The notes under the pieces are model-generated. The model worked only from the letters and a program-made list of their open reading frames with translations, was not told the DNA's origin and ran no database searches. From contig CADEFN010000001.1 of the NCBI GenBank assembly GCA_902826615.1, forward strand, positions 1,302,001-1,366,000: a DNA stretch of 64,000 nucleotides. Direction: 5' to 3'. The position numbers and the translations under genes are program-made. Below are positions 1 through 8,097 of the stretch, piece after piece. Source of the stretch: an uncultured Gemmatimonadota bacterium. GTDB lineage: Bacteria > Gemmatimonadota > Gemmatimonadetes > Gemmatimonadales > Gemmatimonadaceae. How positions within the stretch are numbered: the first letter of the stretch is position 1; the number at the start of each line of letters is the position of its first letter.

Positions 1-2159
1 TGAGTTCTCTCGAAGATCTCCCGGAAACGGGTCCGGCGGCACGTCTCGACGTCAGGGAGCTCGAAGGACCTGGTGCGCTGCGATATCTGGTGAGTGGGGA
101 CAACGCCAAACGATTGCGTGATGCGGTGCTGCTGGGTGCTTCACGACGTCTGGGAAAGCGTTTCTCGAGCCTGCGCGACATTGGCGACGACCGGGTGTTT
201 GCCCTGCCGCCTGACGAGCAATACCTGGTTACGACGGGGCGCAACTACTTTCGCGACCTGTCCTTCAGTCAGCTGCACCGGTTGCAGTTCGATCTCGAGA
301 CGACGGGACTCGACCCCACACGTGATCGCATGTTCATGGTGGCGGTCCGCGACCCGCGTGGACAGGCGACCGTACTCGAAGCGAGTGGGGAAAACGACGC
401 CTCCGAAGCGGAGCTGATCCGGCAGCTGGTGCGTGTTGTCCAGGAGGCCGACCCCGATGTGATCGAAAATCACAACCTCCACGGCTTTGACCTTCCCTTT
501 CTCGAACGCCGCGCACGCACGTTAGGCGTTCCGCTCCCCCTGGGCCGCGACGGGGCACGGTTGCGCGACCGCGCCGCGCGGCGGGGCGCACCGATGGATG
601 GAGATCCGCGGCGCAGGCGGCGATTTGTCGCGCCGGGCCGCGAGCTGATCGACACGATGGACGCGGTGATGCGCTACGACTTCTCCACCCGTGAGCTGCC
701 GGGACACGGACTCAAGGTGGTCGCGAAGCACTTCGGGCTGGCGTCGGAAACTCGCGAGTATATCCGTGGCGACCGTGTCGCCGAGACGTGGCGCGCCGAA
801 CCGGAACGGGTGCGTCGTTATGCAACGCAGGATGTGGAGGAGGTGGCCGGCATTGCGCACCTCCTCGGCGGTGCAGCCTTTGCCCTGGCGCGCATGGTGC
901 CTCGACGGTACGAACGGCTCGCCGACGCCGGGGCGGCCACCGGGGTGATTGATCCACTCCTCGTCCGGGCGTATCTGCGCGCCGGGCAGGCGCTGCCGGC
1001 GCATAGTGTGAGTGACGGCACCACACACACCGGCGCCGCCCTCCATCTCTTTGCCGCTGGCGTCGCACACCGGGTGGTCAAAGCCGACGTGGCGAGTCTC
1101 TATCCCTCGCTCATGCGCTGCTATCGTATCGGGCCGGGGCGCGACCACCTGGGCGCCATGCTGGCGCTCGTCGATCGTCTGGTCGAGCAGCGCTTGCGGT
1201 CCAAGGCGCTGGGCCGTGCGGCACCACGCGACTCCGCCGAACGTCACACGCACGAAGCGGCATCAGCCGCCATGAAGCTCGTGATCAACTCGGCCTACGG
1301 ATATCTTGCAGCTGGCGGGGATCTGACCCGCTTTGCCGATGTACACGCCGCCAATGAGGTGACCCGTCGTGGGCGTGAGCTGCTCGATTTTCTCTGCCGC
1401 GAGCTCGCGGCACGCGGTGTCACCCTGCTGGAGGCCGACACCGATGGTGTCTACTTCGCTGTGCCCGGCACCTGGAATGAGGACGACGAAAGGCGCGTAG
1501 TGCAGGAGGTGGCGGCGCAACTGCCCGAGCTGGTACAGCTCGAGTTCGAGGGTCGCTACGCCGCCATGTTGTCGCACGAACCCAAGAACTACGCGTTGCT
1601 CACGTACGACGGTCGACTCACACTCCGGGGCGTCGCGTTCCGGTCGAGCCGCGCCGAGCCGTATGGCGAAGCGTTTCTGCGCAAGGCGGTGGGGTGTCTG
1701 CTACGGAACGATGTGGGTGGTGTGCGTGCCGCATATCTCGCGATGGTCGAGGCGTTGCGTGCTCGCGAATTGCCAACACGGGATGTCTCATCGCGCGTGC
1801 GGCTGACCAAAACGCCGGAGCAGTACGAGGTGACACGGCAGATCAGGCGCGAACTCTCGTACGAGGCCATGCTTGCTGCAGGGCGCACGATCTGGCGCGC
1901 AGGGGAGCGCGTGCGAGTCTATCGCAACCGTCGTGGTGAGGGTCGGCTGGCGCCCTCGGAGGACGACGCCGATCCGCGGGACTACGAGGTGGAACACTAT
2001 CTCCGCGTTCTGCGCGAGACGTATGCCGCTCGTCTCGCGCGTGCCCTCAAGCCGGAAGACTACGCCGTGGTATTCGGAGACGTCGACCAGCTCTCGCTTT
2101 TTGGCAGCTCGCTCGTGGACGTCCGGCCCGTGCTCACCCCCATCGCGGGGACACCGTGA
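1..2159 (+). CDS. Family B DNA polymerase with 3'-5' exonuclease (5' end outside window)
   Basis: Template-directed DNA synthesis with proofreading. Counting from the GTG at 90, exonuclease motifs are FDLETTGLDP (Exo I, about residue 68), ENHNLHGFDLPF (Exo II) and YATQDVEEV (Exo III). The polymerase motifs follow: DVASLYPS (motif A), KLVINSAYGY (motif B) and EADTDGVYF (motif C). All catalytic acids are therefore present. The frame stays open from base 3 through base 90, and the extra residues (ending LEGPGALRYLVSG) read like the natural N-terminus, so the gene almost certainly begins before the window and the GTG at 90 is only internal. About 718 residues are visible, near the size of small bacterial Pol II-like enzymes. 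It lies 6 kb from the imuA-imuB-dnaE2 cassette on the opposite strand; a shared role in damage tolerance is only an inference. The family call is secure; I give no symbol because the Pol II (polB) orthology is not certain. Confidence 0.9.
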   Translation, partial: SSLEDLPETGPAARLDVRELEGPGALRYLVSGDNAKRLRDAVLLGASRRLGKRFSSLRDIGDDRVFALPPDEQYLVTTGRNYFRDLSFSQLHRLQFDLETTGLDPTRDRMFMVAVRDPRGQATVLEASGENDASEAELIRQLVRVVQEADPDVIENHNLHGFDLPFLERRARTLGVPLPLGRDGARLRDRAARRGAPMDGDPRRRRRFVAPGRELIDTMDAVMRYDFSTRELPGHGLKVVAKHFGLASETREYIRGDRVAETWRAEPERVRRYATQDVEEVAGIAHLLGGAAFALARMVPRRYERLADAGAATGVIDPLLVRAYLRAGQALPAHSVSDGTTHTGAALHLFAAGVAHRVVKADVASLYPSLMRCYRIGPGRDHLGAMLALVDRLVEQRLRSKALGRAAPRDSAERHTHEAASAAMKLVINSAYGYLAAGGDLTRFADVHAANEVTRRGRELLDFLCRELAARGVTLLEADTDGVYFAVPGTWNEDDERRVVQEVAAQLPELVQLEFEGRYAAMLSHEPKNYALLTYDGRLTLRGVAFRSSRAEPYGEAFLRKAVGCLLRNDVGGVRAAYLAMVEALRARELPTRDVSSRVRLTKTPEQYEVTRQIRRELSYEAMLAAGRTIWRAGERVRVYRNRRGEGRLAPSEDDADPRDYEVEHYLRVLRETYAARLARALKPEDYAVVFGDVDQLSLFGSSLVDVRPVLTPIAGTP

Positions 2160-2281
2160 GGGATCACGAAGGCCTGGCACACCCTGACCCCGCCGCCGCG
2201 CCACTCATCACAGGCAGAATGTCCAGGTTTGCACCGCCGCGTCGCCCTCACGGTAACCTGATGAACTGATGAGGTATTGCC

Positions 2282-4642
2282 ATGAGGGTCCGGAGTGGGT
2301 GGGGCGCAGGATGTGTGCTGGTGTTGACCGCGTGTGGAGAGTTTGTAGTGCAACCCCTCGCCGAGCGCGCAGCACCGGTGGCGGCCAGGACGACGACGGT
2401 GCCAGCCTCATGTGACGTGACCTGGGTGGGCACAACCAGCGGAGACTGGGATGACGCCACCCGGTGGAGTCCGTCCAATACACCGGGAATGTGGGAGTCG
2501 GTGTGCTTCGGCGCCGGAACGTACAGCGTCAATGTGTATAGTGCTTCAGGCGACCCTTTCGCCGATCAAGTGCGCTTCCTACCAGGTGCCAATGTAACGC
2601 TGGATGGCTCTGCTGCATGTTCGTTACCCGGGCCTCAGATCTTCCATGCCAGCTCCATCTGGGTCGAGACGGGCGCTGTCGCGAACGTGCGGGGTTGCAT
2701 GCAGTTCCAGTCGGCCATCGGTACAACTGTCGATGGCACCCTGAGCCTGAATGCATATGCCTTTCACACGGGAGTGCTGCTTGTCCTTGGAGTGCTCGAA
2801 TTGATCGACCAATATGTGAGCGCGATTTCGTACGCACCAATCAGCGTTGCGAGTACAGGCGAGATACGGCTTACGGGCGCGAACAACCTGTCCGCCAGTA
2901 GCCGGGTCGGGTTTGTAGGAGGCAGCGTCACTGGAACCGGCCAGCTGCGCGTGGTCGGGTACGTGGGGTCGTTACTCGAATGGACCGCCGGCTCCTTCCC
3001 GGCGCGACCAGCGGGTGGTGGAAGCGCGAGTGTCAGCTTCAACGGCCCGTCAATCGTACTCGGCTCCGCGGGACGAGGAGCGCTGGACATTGAAAGCGAA
3101 GAAGGACTCGTCAGGCAGGTCACTGGCCACGTCTCGGCGAGGCATGACGTGGCCTTCGTGCCTCCATGTTGCGCTGACCAGGGGGGGACCGTGGCTCTGG
3201 AGCCGCCAGCGGGGTCGGCGCCGGGCTCGCCGGTGCTCCTCATGGGAGCGATGGCGGTGCGCAACGTGGTGCTCGAAAGTACGTCGCCGATAAGCAACTC
3301 CGGGACGCTGCTCTTCGGGAAGGCGGCGGGCAACAGCGGCGTGAGCGTCAATCGGATGCGAGGGACCACCTTTGACAACAGTGGCCAGGTGATCGTGCTT
3401 GACTCTACACGAATCGAAGATGTCGATGTGACGAATACCGGTACGTTCACAACGATCGGCAGCGCCGGGAATCTCATCGTCTCGGGCGGTCGCTATACGG
3501 TGGGTCCTGTCGGCTCGTTCTCCGGCAGACTGAGTCTGGAGTCGGGCGGTGAACTTCGCGGCGATGGTACCGTCGACCGCGTCATCTCGGCCGGAGGTGT
3601 GGTGTCGCCTGGCACCGGAGCGGCGCCGGTCGGCTCACTCAACTTCACCTCGCTGACGCTTGACGCCGCATCGCGGGTGGTCGTCGATATCGCTGGAACT
3701 ACGTCTACGGATCGTGTCGTGTACTCCAACCTGCTCACTCTCGGCGGGACGATGGACGTGCGGCGCATCGCCCCATTTGCAGGCGGCCTGTGTGGCCAGA
3801 GGGTCACGCCGATCCTCTCCACTCGCGGCGCCACCCGCACCGGCGGTTTCGCTCAGTACCTTGGCGCATCTCTCACACCCACGAGTCGCTGGCGGCCCTA
3901 CCTGACAGCAACAGGCGTCAGCCTGGTGGGGCACGATCCGTCGCGCATTCTCGGCTTTTCGTCCACCGCGGAGTCGGTCAGTGAAGCGGGCAGCGTTGCG
4001 ACCACGCAGATCTGCCTCTCAGGTGTCGGCCCCACGGCCGACGTCACGGTGACGCCAGGCGCCCGCTTCGGGCAATCCACGATATCGCCCAGCCCCTTGC
4101 TGGTCACACCGGGTAACTGGGCGCTCCCGCACACCATTACGGTCCATGCCATCGACGACCTTGTCGCGGAGCCGCTCCATGTCGACTCGATCCAGTTCCG
4201 CATGACCAGCACGGACGCGCTGTACAACGGCCCGGTGCAGCAGCAGTTGGCCGTCGCCATCACGGACAACGACCCTGGCATCGACCTGGGGGTCGAAATG
4301 GTCTCCGCCAACAATCCTGTCAATGCGGGGCAAACGATCGAACGCCGCTTCCGTGTCACGAACAGCGGCCCCGGAGCGTCCACGGGATCGACCTTCTCCA
4401 TCCCCGACCTCCTGGACGTGACGTTTCTGGCGAACGGTACCGGTGCGGCGTGTACCATGAACGGACCCGACCTGCAGTGCACAGTTGGTCCACTGGCCGC
4501 CGGTGCAGTCTACGAGTTTGTCGTGCTGTTTACAGCGCCGGCCACTGCTGGAAGTTACGACAACACGTTCGGCATCCGAGGCAACGAGTTTGATTCCGTC
4601 AACGGGAACAACAAGGTCCTCTGGATCCTCACAGTCAACTGA
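2282..4642 (+). CDS. Secreted lipoprotein with beta-rich passenger region and DUF11-like C-terminal domain
   Basis: A 786-residue protein starting at ATG 2282 after a purine-rich GATGAGG. The N-terminus carries a lipobox (VLTAC, Cys about residue 18), so it is probably anchored as a lipoprotein. Residues 45-65 hold the Trp/Gly-rich motif TWVGTTSGDWDDATRW that often opens beta-helical surface proteins. The long middle part is Gly/Ser/Thr/Val rich, as expected for a beta-solenoid. The last ~120 residues (from DLGVEMVSANNPVNAGQ) resemble DUF11/CARDB-type Ig-like domains seen in adhesins. No enzymatic motif is visible. It stands alone between the polymerase and a small membrane protein, and 120 bp of apparently empty DNA precede it. 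The likely role is surface structure or adhesion; substrate unknown. Confidence 0.7.
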   Translation: MRVRSGWGAGCVLVLTACGEFVVQPLAERAAPVAARTTTVPASCDVTWVGTTSGDWDDATRWSPSNTPGMWESVCFGAGTYSVNVYSASGDPFADQVRFLPGANVTLDGSAACSLPGPQIFHASSIWVETGAVANVRGCMQFQSAIGTTVDGTLSLNAYAFHTGVLLVLGVLELIDQYVSAISYAPISVASTGEIRLTGANNLSASSRVGFVGGSVTGTGQLRVVGYVGSLLEWTAGSFPARPAGGGSASVSFNGPSIVLGSAGRGALDIESEEGLVRQVTGHVSARHDVAFVPPCCADQGGTVALEPPAGSAPGSPVLLMGAMAVRNVVLESTSPISNSGTLLFGKAAGNSGVSVNRMRGTTFDNSGQVIVLDSTRIEDVDVTNTGTFTTIGSAGNLIVSGGRYTVGPVGSFSGRLSLESGGELRGDGTVDRVISAGGVVSPGTGAAPVGSLNFTSLTLDAASRVVVDIAGTTSTDRVVYSNLLTLGGTMDVRRIAPFAGGLCGQRVTPILSTRGATRTGGFAQYLGASLTPTSRWRPYLTATGVSLVGHDPSRILGFSSTAESVSEAGSVATTQICLSGVGPTADVTVTPGARFGQSTISPSPLLVTPGNWALPHTITVHAIDDLVAEPLHVDSIQFRMTSTDALYNGPVQQQLAVAITDNDPGIDLGVEMVSANNPVNAGQTIERRFRVTNSGPGASTGSTFSIPDLLDVTFLANGTGAACTMNGPDLQCTVGPLAAGAVYEFVVLFTAPATAGSYDNTFGIRGNEFDSVNGNNKVLWILTVN

Positions 4643-4732
4643 GCAGGATAGCCGCTCTCCGCGTGCGGGATTGCTACCATCTGATACGGTGGCATCTTGG
4701 TGCCACCCCTATCACACTGGTTCAAGGTCCCC

Positions 4733-5278
4733 ATGTCGCTGCCCGGTTTGCTCATCGAGTACCTCGTCATCGGTTCGCTCGCGCTGCCCTGGCTCTTGCG
4801 TCTCTTTCCTGTCGAGGTCTCCCAGCTGCCGGGCGCGGCATTCCCCGTGGTGGCCGCGTACCTCTATTTCACCGGCATGGTGGTGGATGTTGTGGCATTC
4901 TTCGCCCTCCGGCCCCTCAAGTGGACCATTCGTCGCCTGCTGGCTGAGCGGCATTCTCTTGCCCATGATGCCAAACCGGGCGCAGCAACTCGGCGACTGA
5001 TCAGGCTCATGCAGAAATCCAAGACACTCTCCGACGAGGCCGCGGCACGCAGCAGCCGCGACCGAATTGCCCGCGGTGCTGTGGTGAACGCAGTGGTTGC
5101 CTCGTTCTTCTACAGCGGATCAACGCGCCTGGTGTGTGTGGCGGCGGCGCTTGGTGCGCTGGCGATGTGGTTCTTCTTCGAGTCCCAGAGCCACACCTTT
5201 GATCTCAACGCCGAGCGGGAGCTGGGACTCCTCCCACCGGCCGCGGGTGCTGGGGGTGCATCCCGCTCAGGCCCATGA
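4733..5278 (+). CDS. Small integral membrane protein of unknown function
   Basis: I do not recognise this family. The reading frame opens at a TTG at 4697, but the ATG at 4733 is preferred because AAGGT lies about 7 bases upstream and the protein then starts directly with a hydrophobic helix (MSLPGLLIEYLVIGSLAL). The 181 residues contain about three to four membrane segments: residues 5-25, 33-55 (FPVVAAYLYFTGMVVDVVAF) and 125-155 (VVNAVVASFFYSG and CVAAALGALAMWFFF). Between them is a basic, probably cytoplasmic stretch (about residues 70-110) with many Arg and Lys. It is convergent with the S9 peptidase gene that ends 28 bases further on. No neighbour hints at a function. Confidence 0.55.
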   Translation: MSLPGLLIEYLVIGSLALPWLLRLFPVEVSQLPGAAFPVVAAYLYFTGMVVDVVAFFALRPLKWTIRRLLAERHSLAHDAKPGAATRRLIRLMQKSKTLSDEAAARSSRDRIARGAVVNAVVASFFYSGSTRLVCVAAALGALAMWFFFESQSHTFDLNAERELGLLPPAAGAGGASRSGP

Positions 5279-5306
5279 GGTGCGGCCCCTGGTTGCACCA
5301 CCAGCG

Positions 5307-7571
5307 CTACTGAATACGTGAAGGCTCGGGGCTCAGGTTCTCGCGCAGATAGCGCGTGAGCAGTTCGTAGAGGTGGCGTGAGGTGTTGGCGCCTTCGTAG
5401 ATCCCGTGTGAGCGGTTGGGATACGACATCATGGAGAACGGTTTGTTGGCGCGCACCAGGCGATTCACCAGCTGCTCGGCGTTCTGGAAGTGCACATTGT
5501 CGTCGCCCGTGCCGTGGACCAGCAGGAGTTTGCCGCGCAGCGAATCAGCGAAGGTGATGGGGGAGCCGAGGCGAAACGCTTCGGCGTTCTCGTCAGGCAA
5601 ACCCATGTACCGTTCCTGATAGATCGTGTCGTAGTTGCGCTGGTCGCTCACCGGGGCAACCGACATGCCCGCTGTGTAAACGCCGGGTGAACGGAAGAGC
5701 AGGTTGAGCGTCATCGAGCCGCCTCCGCTCCACCCCCAGACGCCCACGCGCGATGGATCGAGGTAGGGACGCGTGCGCAACAGTTCTTGCGCTGCGGCTG
5801 CCTGGTCAGCGGAGTTGAGGATGCCGATCTTGCCGTAGATGCTCTTGCGCCACGCCCGGCCGCGCAGCGAAGGCGTGCCGCGGTTGTCCACCGAGGCCAC
5901 GATGTAGCCCTGCTGTGTGAGCATCAGGTGCCAGAGATAGTTACGCCCGCCCCAGCTGTCGGTGACGGTTTGTCCCGCGGGCTCGCCATACACGTGGAAG
6001 AGCACGGGATACCGGCGTGCCGGATCGAAGTCGGGCGGGTACATGAGGTAGCCGTCGAGTTCGACGTTGCCGCCAATCGGTACGCGGACAAACTCCTGCT
6101 TGCCCTTGCGAAGCCTTGCAACCGTTGCCCGGAGCCGCGCATTGTCAACGAGCATGCGCAGCCGGCGGTGATCGGGCAGCGAGATGAGGTCGGTCTGTGG
6201 CGGCGAGTCGAACGTCGTCCACGTGTGAATGGCAAATCGTCCACCGGGGGCAATGTCATAGGCGTGGGTCCCCGATGCCTCAGGAGGCGTGAGTCGCGTC
6301 GCTGGCGCCGAGCCGTCGAGGCGTGTGCGAAAGAGATAACGCTGGGTGCCGGTTGCCGGAGAAGCCATGAAGTAAACCCACCCTCCGCTGACATCGATCT
6401 CCGCGATGCGGGCGACGTCGTAGTCACCGGGGGTGACCAGTGTTGCCGGCGACCCGGTGCGCGACTGGAGATAGAGATGACGCCAGCCATCGCGTTCGGT
6501 GAGCCAGGTGTACGACGCGCCACCGCTGAGCCAGCGGAAATCGTCGACCACATCCACCCACGCCGAGTCGCGTTCGGTATGCATTGGGCGCACCGCGCCG
6601 GTCGCAGCATTACCTGTGTAGAGCGTGAGGGTGTTCTGTTTGCGGTTGAGATGCTGGATCACCACCTCGCGTCCCTCGGGCGCCCACTCCATCCGTGCGA
6701 GGTAGTTGTTGCGCGGGTCGCCGGGCACCGCGAGCCAGCGCGTGCGTCCTCCCGCCGCTGGCACGACACCAACGCGTGCAGCGGAGTTGGTGGTGCCCAC
6801 CTTGGGATACTGGATGGGGATGGTGAAGGAGTAGAGCGAATCGGTGTTGTTGATCATCAAGAAGTCGCGCACGCCGCTGGCATCGAGCTGCCAGTACGCG
6901 ATGCGGGTCCCGTCGGGACTCCAGCGAAAGGCGTCGCGCAAACTGAGCTCTTCTTCGTACACCCAGTCGGTCGTGCCATTGATGGTCGTGCGGGAGCCAT
7001 CGCGCGTGAGGCGTGTGATGACACCCGTGGTGACGTGTTCGGCATAGATGTCATTGGCGCGCACATAGGCAACCCGATCACCTTGCGGTGACCACTTGGC
7101 GAACATGAGGGTGGAGGGTGCCGCGGCCGGTCCGCCCAACTTTCGCAAACGCCACGTCGTGAGATCGAGGGTCCAATAGTCGCCGCGTGTGTTGTCCCGC
7201 CACACCCGTGCACTATTGGTGAAAATCAGGAGGCGTTTGGCGTCGGGAGACCAGGTGTAGTCCTCGATCTCGATTGGGGCACTGGCGCCTGTCGGCACCA
7301 GACGCGCGGCCGGGACGATCACGGTGCGCGCGCCGGTGGTGGCGTCGTACCGCACCAGCTCCGAGCCGTCTCCGCCTGACGAGGCCTCGATGGCCGTGTA
7401 GCCATTGCCGTCCGGGGTCCACGCGGTGGGGCCGAGCCCGTCGCCGGCGAAGTCACGCGAGGCGAAGAGGCGATCGAGGGTGACACGCGCGGGGTCTGCG
7501 GTCTGCGCCTGCAGTGTGGTGGCAGTCGCGAAGAAGCCGAGGAGGATGAGGCGGCGGGGTAAGCGGCGCAT
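5307..7571 (-). CDS. Secreted S9 family peptidase, dipeptidyl-peptidase IV type
   Basis: A serine exopeptidase that would remove dipeptides from peptide N-termini in the periplasm. The open frame extends to 7877, but the upstream part is low-quality Arg/Pro-rich sequence. The ATG at 7571 starts a classical signal peptide (MRRLPRRLILLGFFATA, cleavage near LQAQ), giving 754 residues, normal for DPP-IV. An N-terminal DPPIV-type beta-propeller (about residues 60-480, repeated W-S-P-D-G blades such as FRWSPDGTRIAYWQLD) precedes the alpha/beta-hydrolase domain. The triad is visible: Ser in GVWGWSGGGS, Asp in LLVHGTGDDNVHFQN, and His in NRSHGIYEG. It is the last gene of a minus-strand run below the imu cassette, 35 bases after a hypothetical gene. 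A second S9 peptidase lies at 55104-57401. Confidence 0.88.
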   Translation of the reverse strand: MRRLPRRLILLGFFATATTLQAQTADPARVTLDRLFASRDFAGDGLGPTAWTPDGNGYTAIEASSGGDGSELVRYDATTGARTVIVPAARLVPTGASAPIEIEDYTWSPDAKRLLIFTNSARVWRDNTRGDYWTLDLTTWRLRKLGGPAAAPSTLMFAKWSPQGDRVAYVRANDIYAEHVTTGVITRLTRDGSRTTINGTTDWVYEEELSLRDAFRWSPDGTRIAYWQLDASGVRDFLMINNTDSLYSFTIPIQYPKVGTTNSAARVGVVPAAGGRTRWLAVPGDPRNNYLARMEWAPEGREVVIQHLNRKQNTLTLYTGNAATGAVRPMHTERDSAWVDVVDDFRWLSGGASYTWLTERDGWRHLYLQSRTGSPATLVTPGDYDVARIAEIDVSGGWVYFMASPATGTQRYLFRTRLDGSAPATRLTPPEASGTHAYDIAPGGRFAIHTWTTFDSPPQTDLISLPDHRRLRMLVDNARLRATVARLRKGKQEFVRVPIGGNVELDGYLMYPPDFDPARRYPVLFHVYGEPAGQTVTDSWGGRNYLWHLMLTQQGYIVASVDNRGTPSLRGRAWRKSIYGKIGILNSADQAAAAQELLRTRPYLDPSRVGVWGWSGGGSMTLNLLFRSPGVYTAGMSVAPVSDQRNYDTIYQERYMGLPDENAEAFRLGSPITFADSLRGKLLLVHGTGDDNVHFQNAEQLVNRLVRANKPFSMMSYPNRSHGIYEGANTSRHLYELLTRYLRENLSPEPSRIQ

Positions 7572-7606
7572 CAGCTGGTTCCCGTGATTGGGTTGATGAG
7601 GTGTCG

Positions 7607-8056
7607 TCAGGCGGGATTCGGCGTGACAGCGGGATCCCGCCGCATGGCTGCTGCCCGGTACTGCGCTCGCCGACTTTCGAGCACCTTTTCGAAGCCCGGG
7701 TTTTGGCGGATGACGGACTCGATATGGGCGCAGAACTCGGGTGTTTGGCTGACTTCGCGAATTTGTTCGAGGTATGGCTCGACCTTGGCGAAGGTCCCGA
7801 CGATTTCGGTGTGGGCGTCGAGAAAGGCACGGCGCTCGATGGCGCCATGGGTCACCATGGAAGCGGCCATGTCCCAATAGCCCAGGACCATCTGAAAGGA
7901 GGCGTTCCGCGCGCCCCCGGCGACGGCGACCACCTCATCGATGGTCTGCGGGTTGAACTCGTTCAGGTACCAGGCACGGGCCTCGCGGAGCACGGGCTCG
8001 CGGCGGAGGTCGAAGAGCTGGAGGTTGAGCCGGGCGGATTCGTAGGCGATGGACAT
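7607..8056 (-). CDS. Conserved hypothetical protein, mostly helical
   Basis: Not recognised with confidence. The frame is open to 8101, but the ATG at 8056 (MSIAYESARLNLQLFDLRR) gives a sensible start and leaves a 41-base gap to dnaE2. The 149-residue protein is soluble, charged and largely alpha-helical, with no signal peptide or membrane segment. It contains a segment on repeated residence of 'YWDMAASMVTHGAIERRAF' type that resembles DUF4760-like proteins, but I cannot verify this. It is co-directional with imuA-imuB-dnaE2 upstream and the DPP-IV gene 35 bases downstream, so it may be the fourth gene of the mutasome transcript. No catalytic motif is seen. Confidence 0.5.
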   Translation of the reverse strand: MSIAYESARLNLQLFDLRREPVLREARAWYLNEFNPQTIDEVVAVAGGARNASFQMVLGYWDMAASMVTHGAIERRAFLDAHTEIVGTFAKVEPYLEQIREVSQTPEFCAHIESVIRQNPGFEKVLESRRAQYRAAAMRRDPAVTPNPA

Positions 8057-8097
8057 GCTGGACGTTAGCGCCCTGTGCCGCCCGGGACCATCGACGA

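Noticed and set aside
141-1577. Several long minus-strand frames inside the family B polymerase
   Set aside because: They are shadows of the polymerase frame; translations lack any domain pattern and the plus-strand motifs are complete.
5787-7091. 434-residue plus-strand frame inside the DPP-IV gene
   Set aside because: It is antisense to the intact S9 peptidase, whose catalytic triad and propeller are clear; the frame is an effect of high GC.
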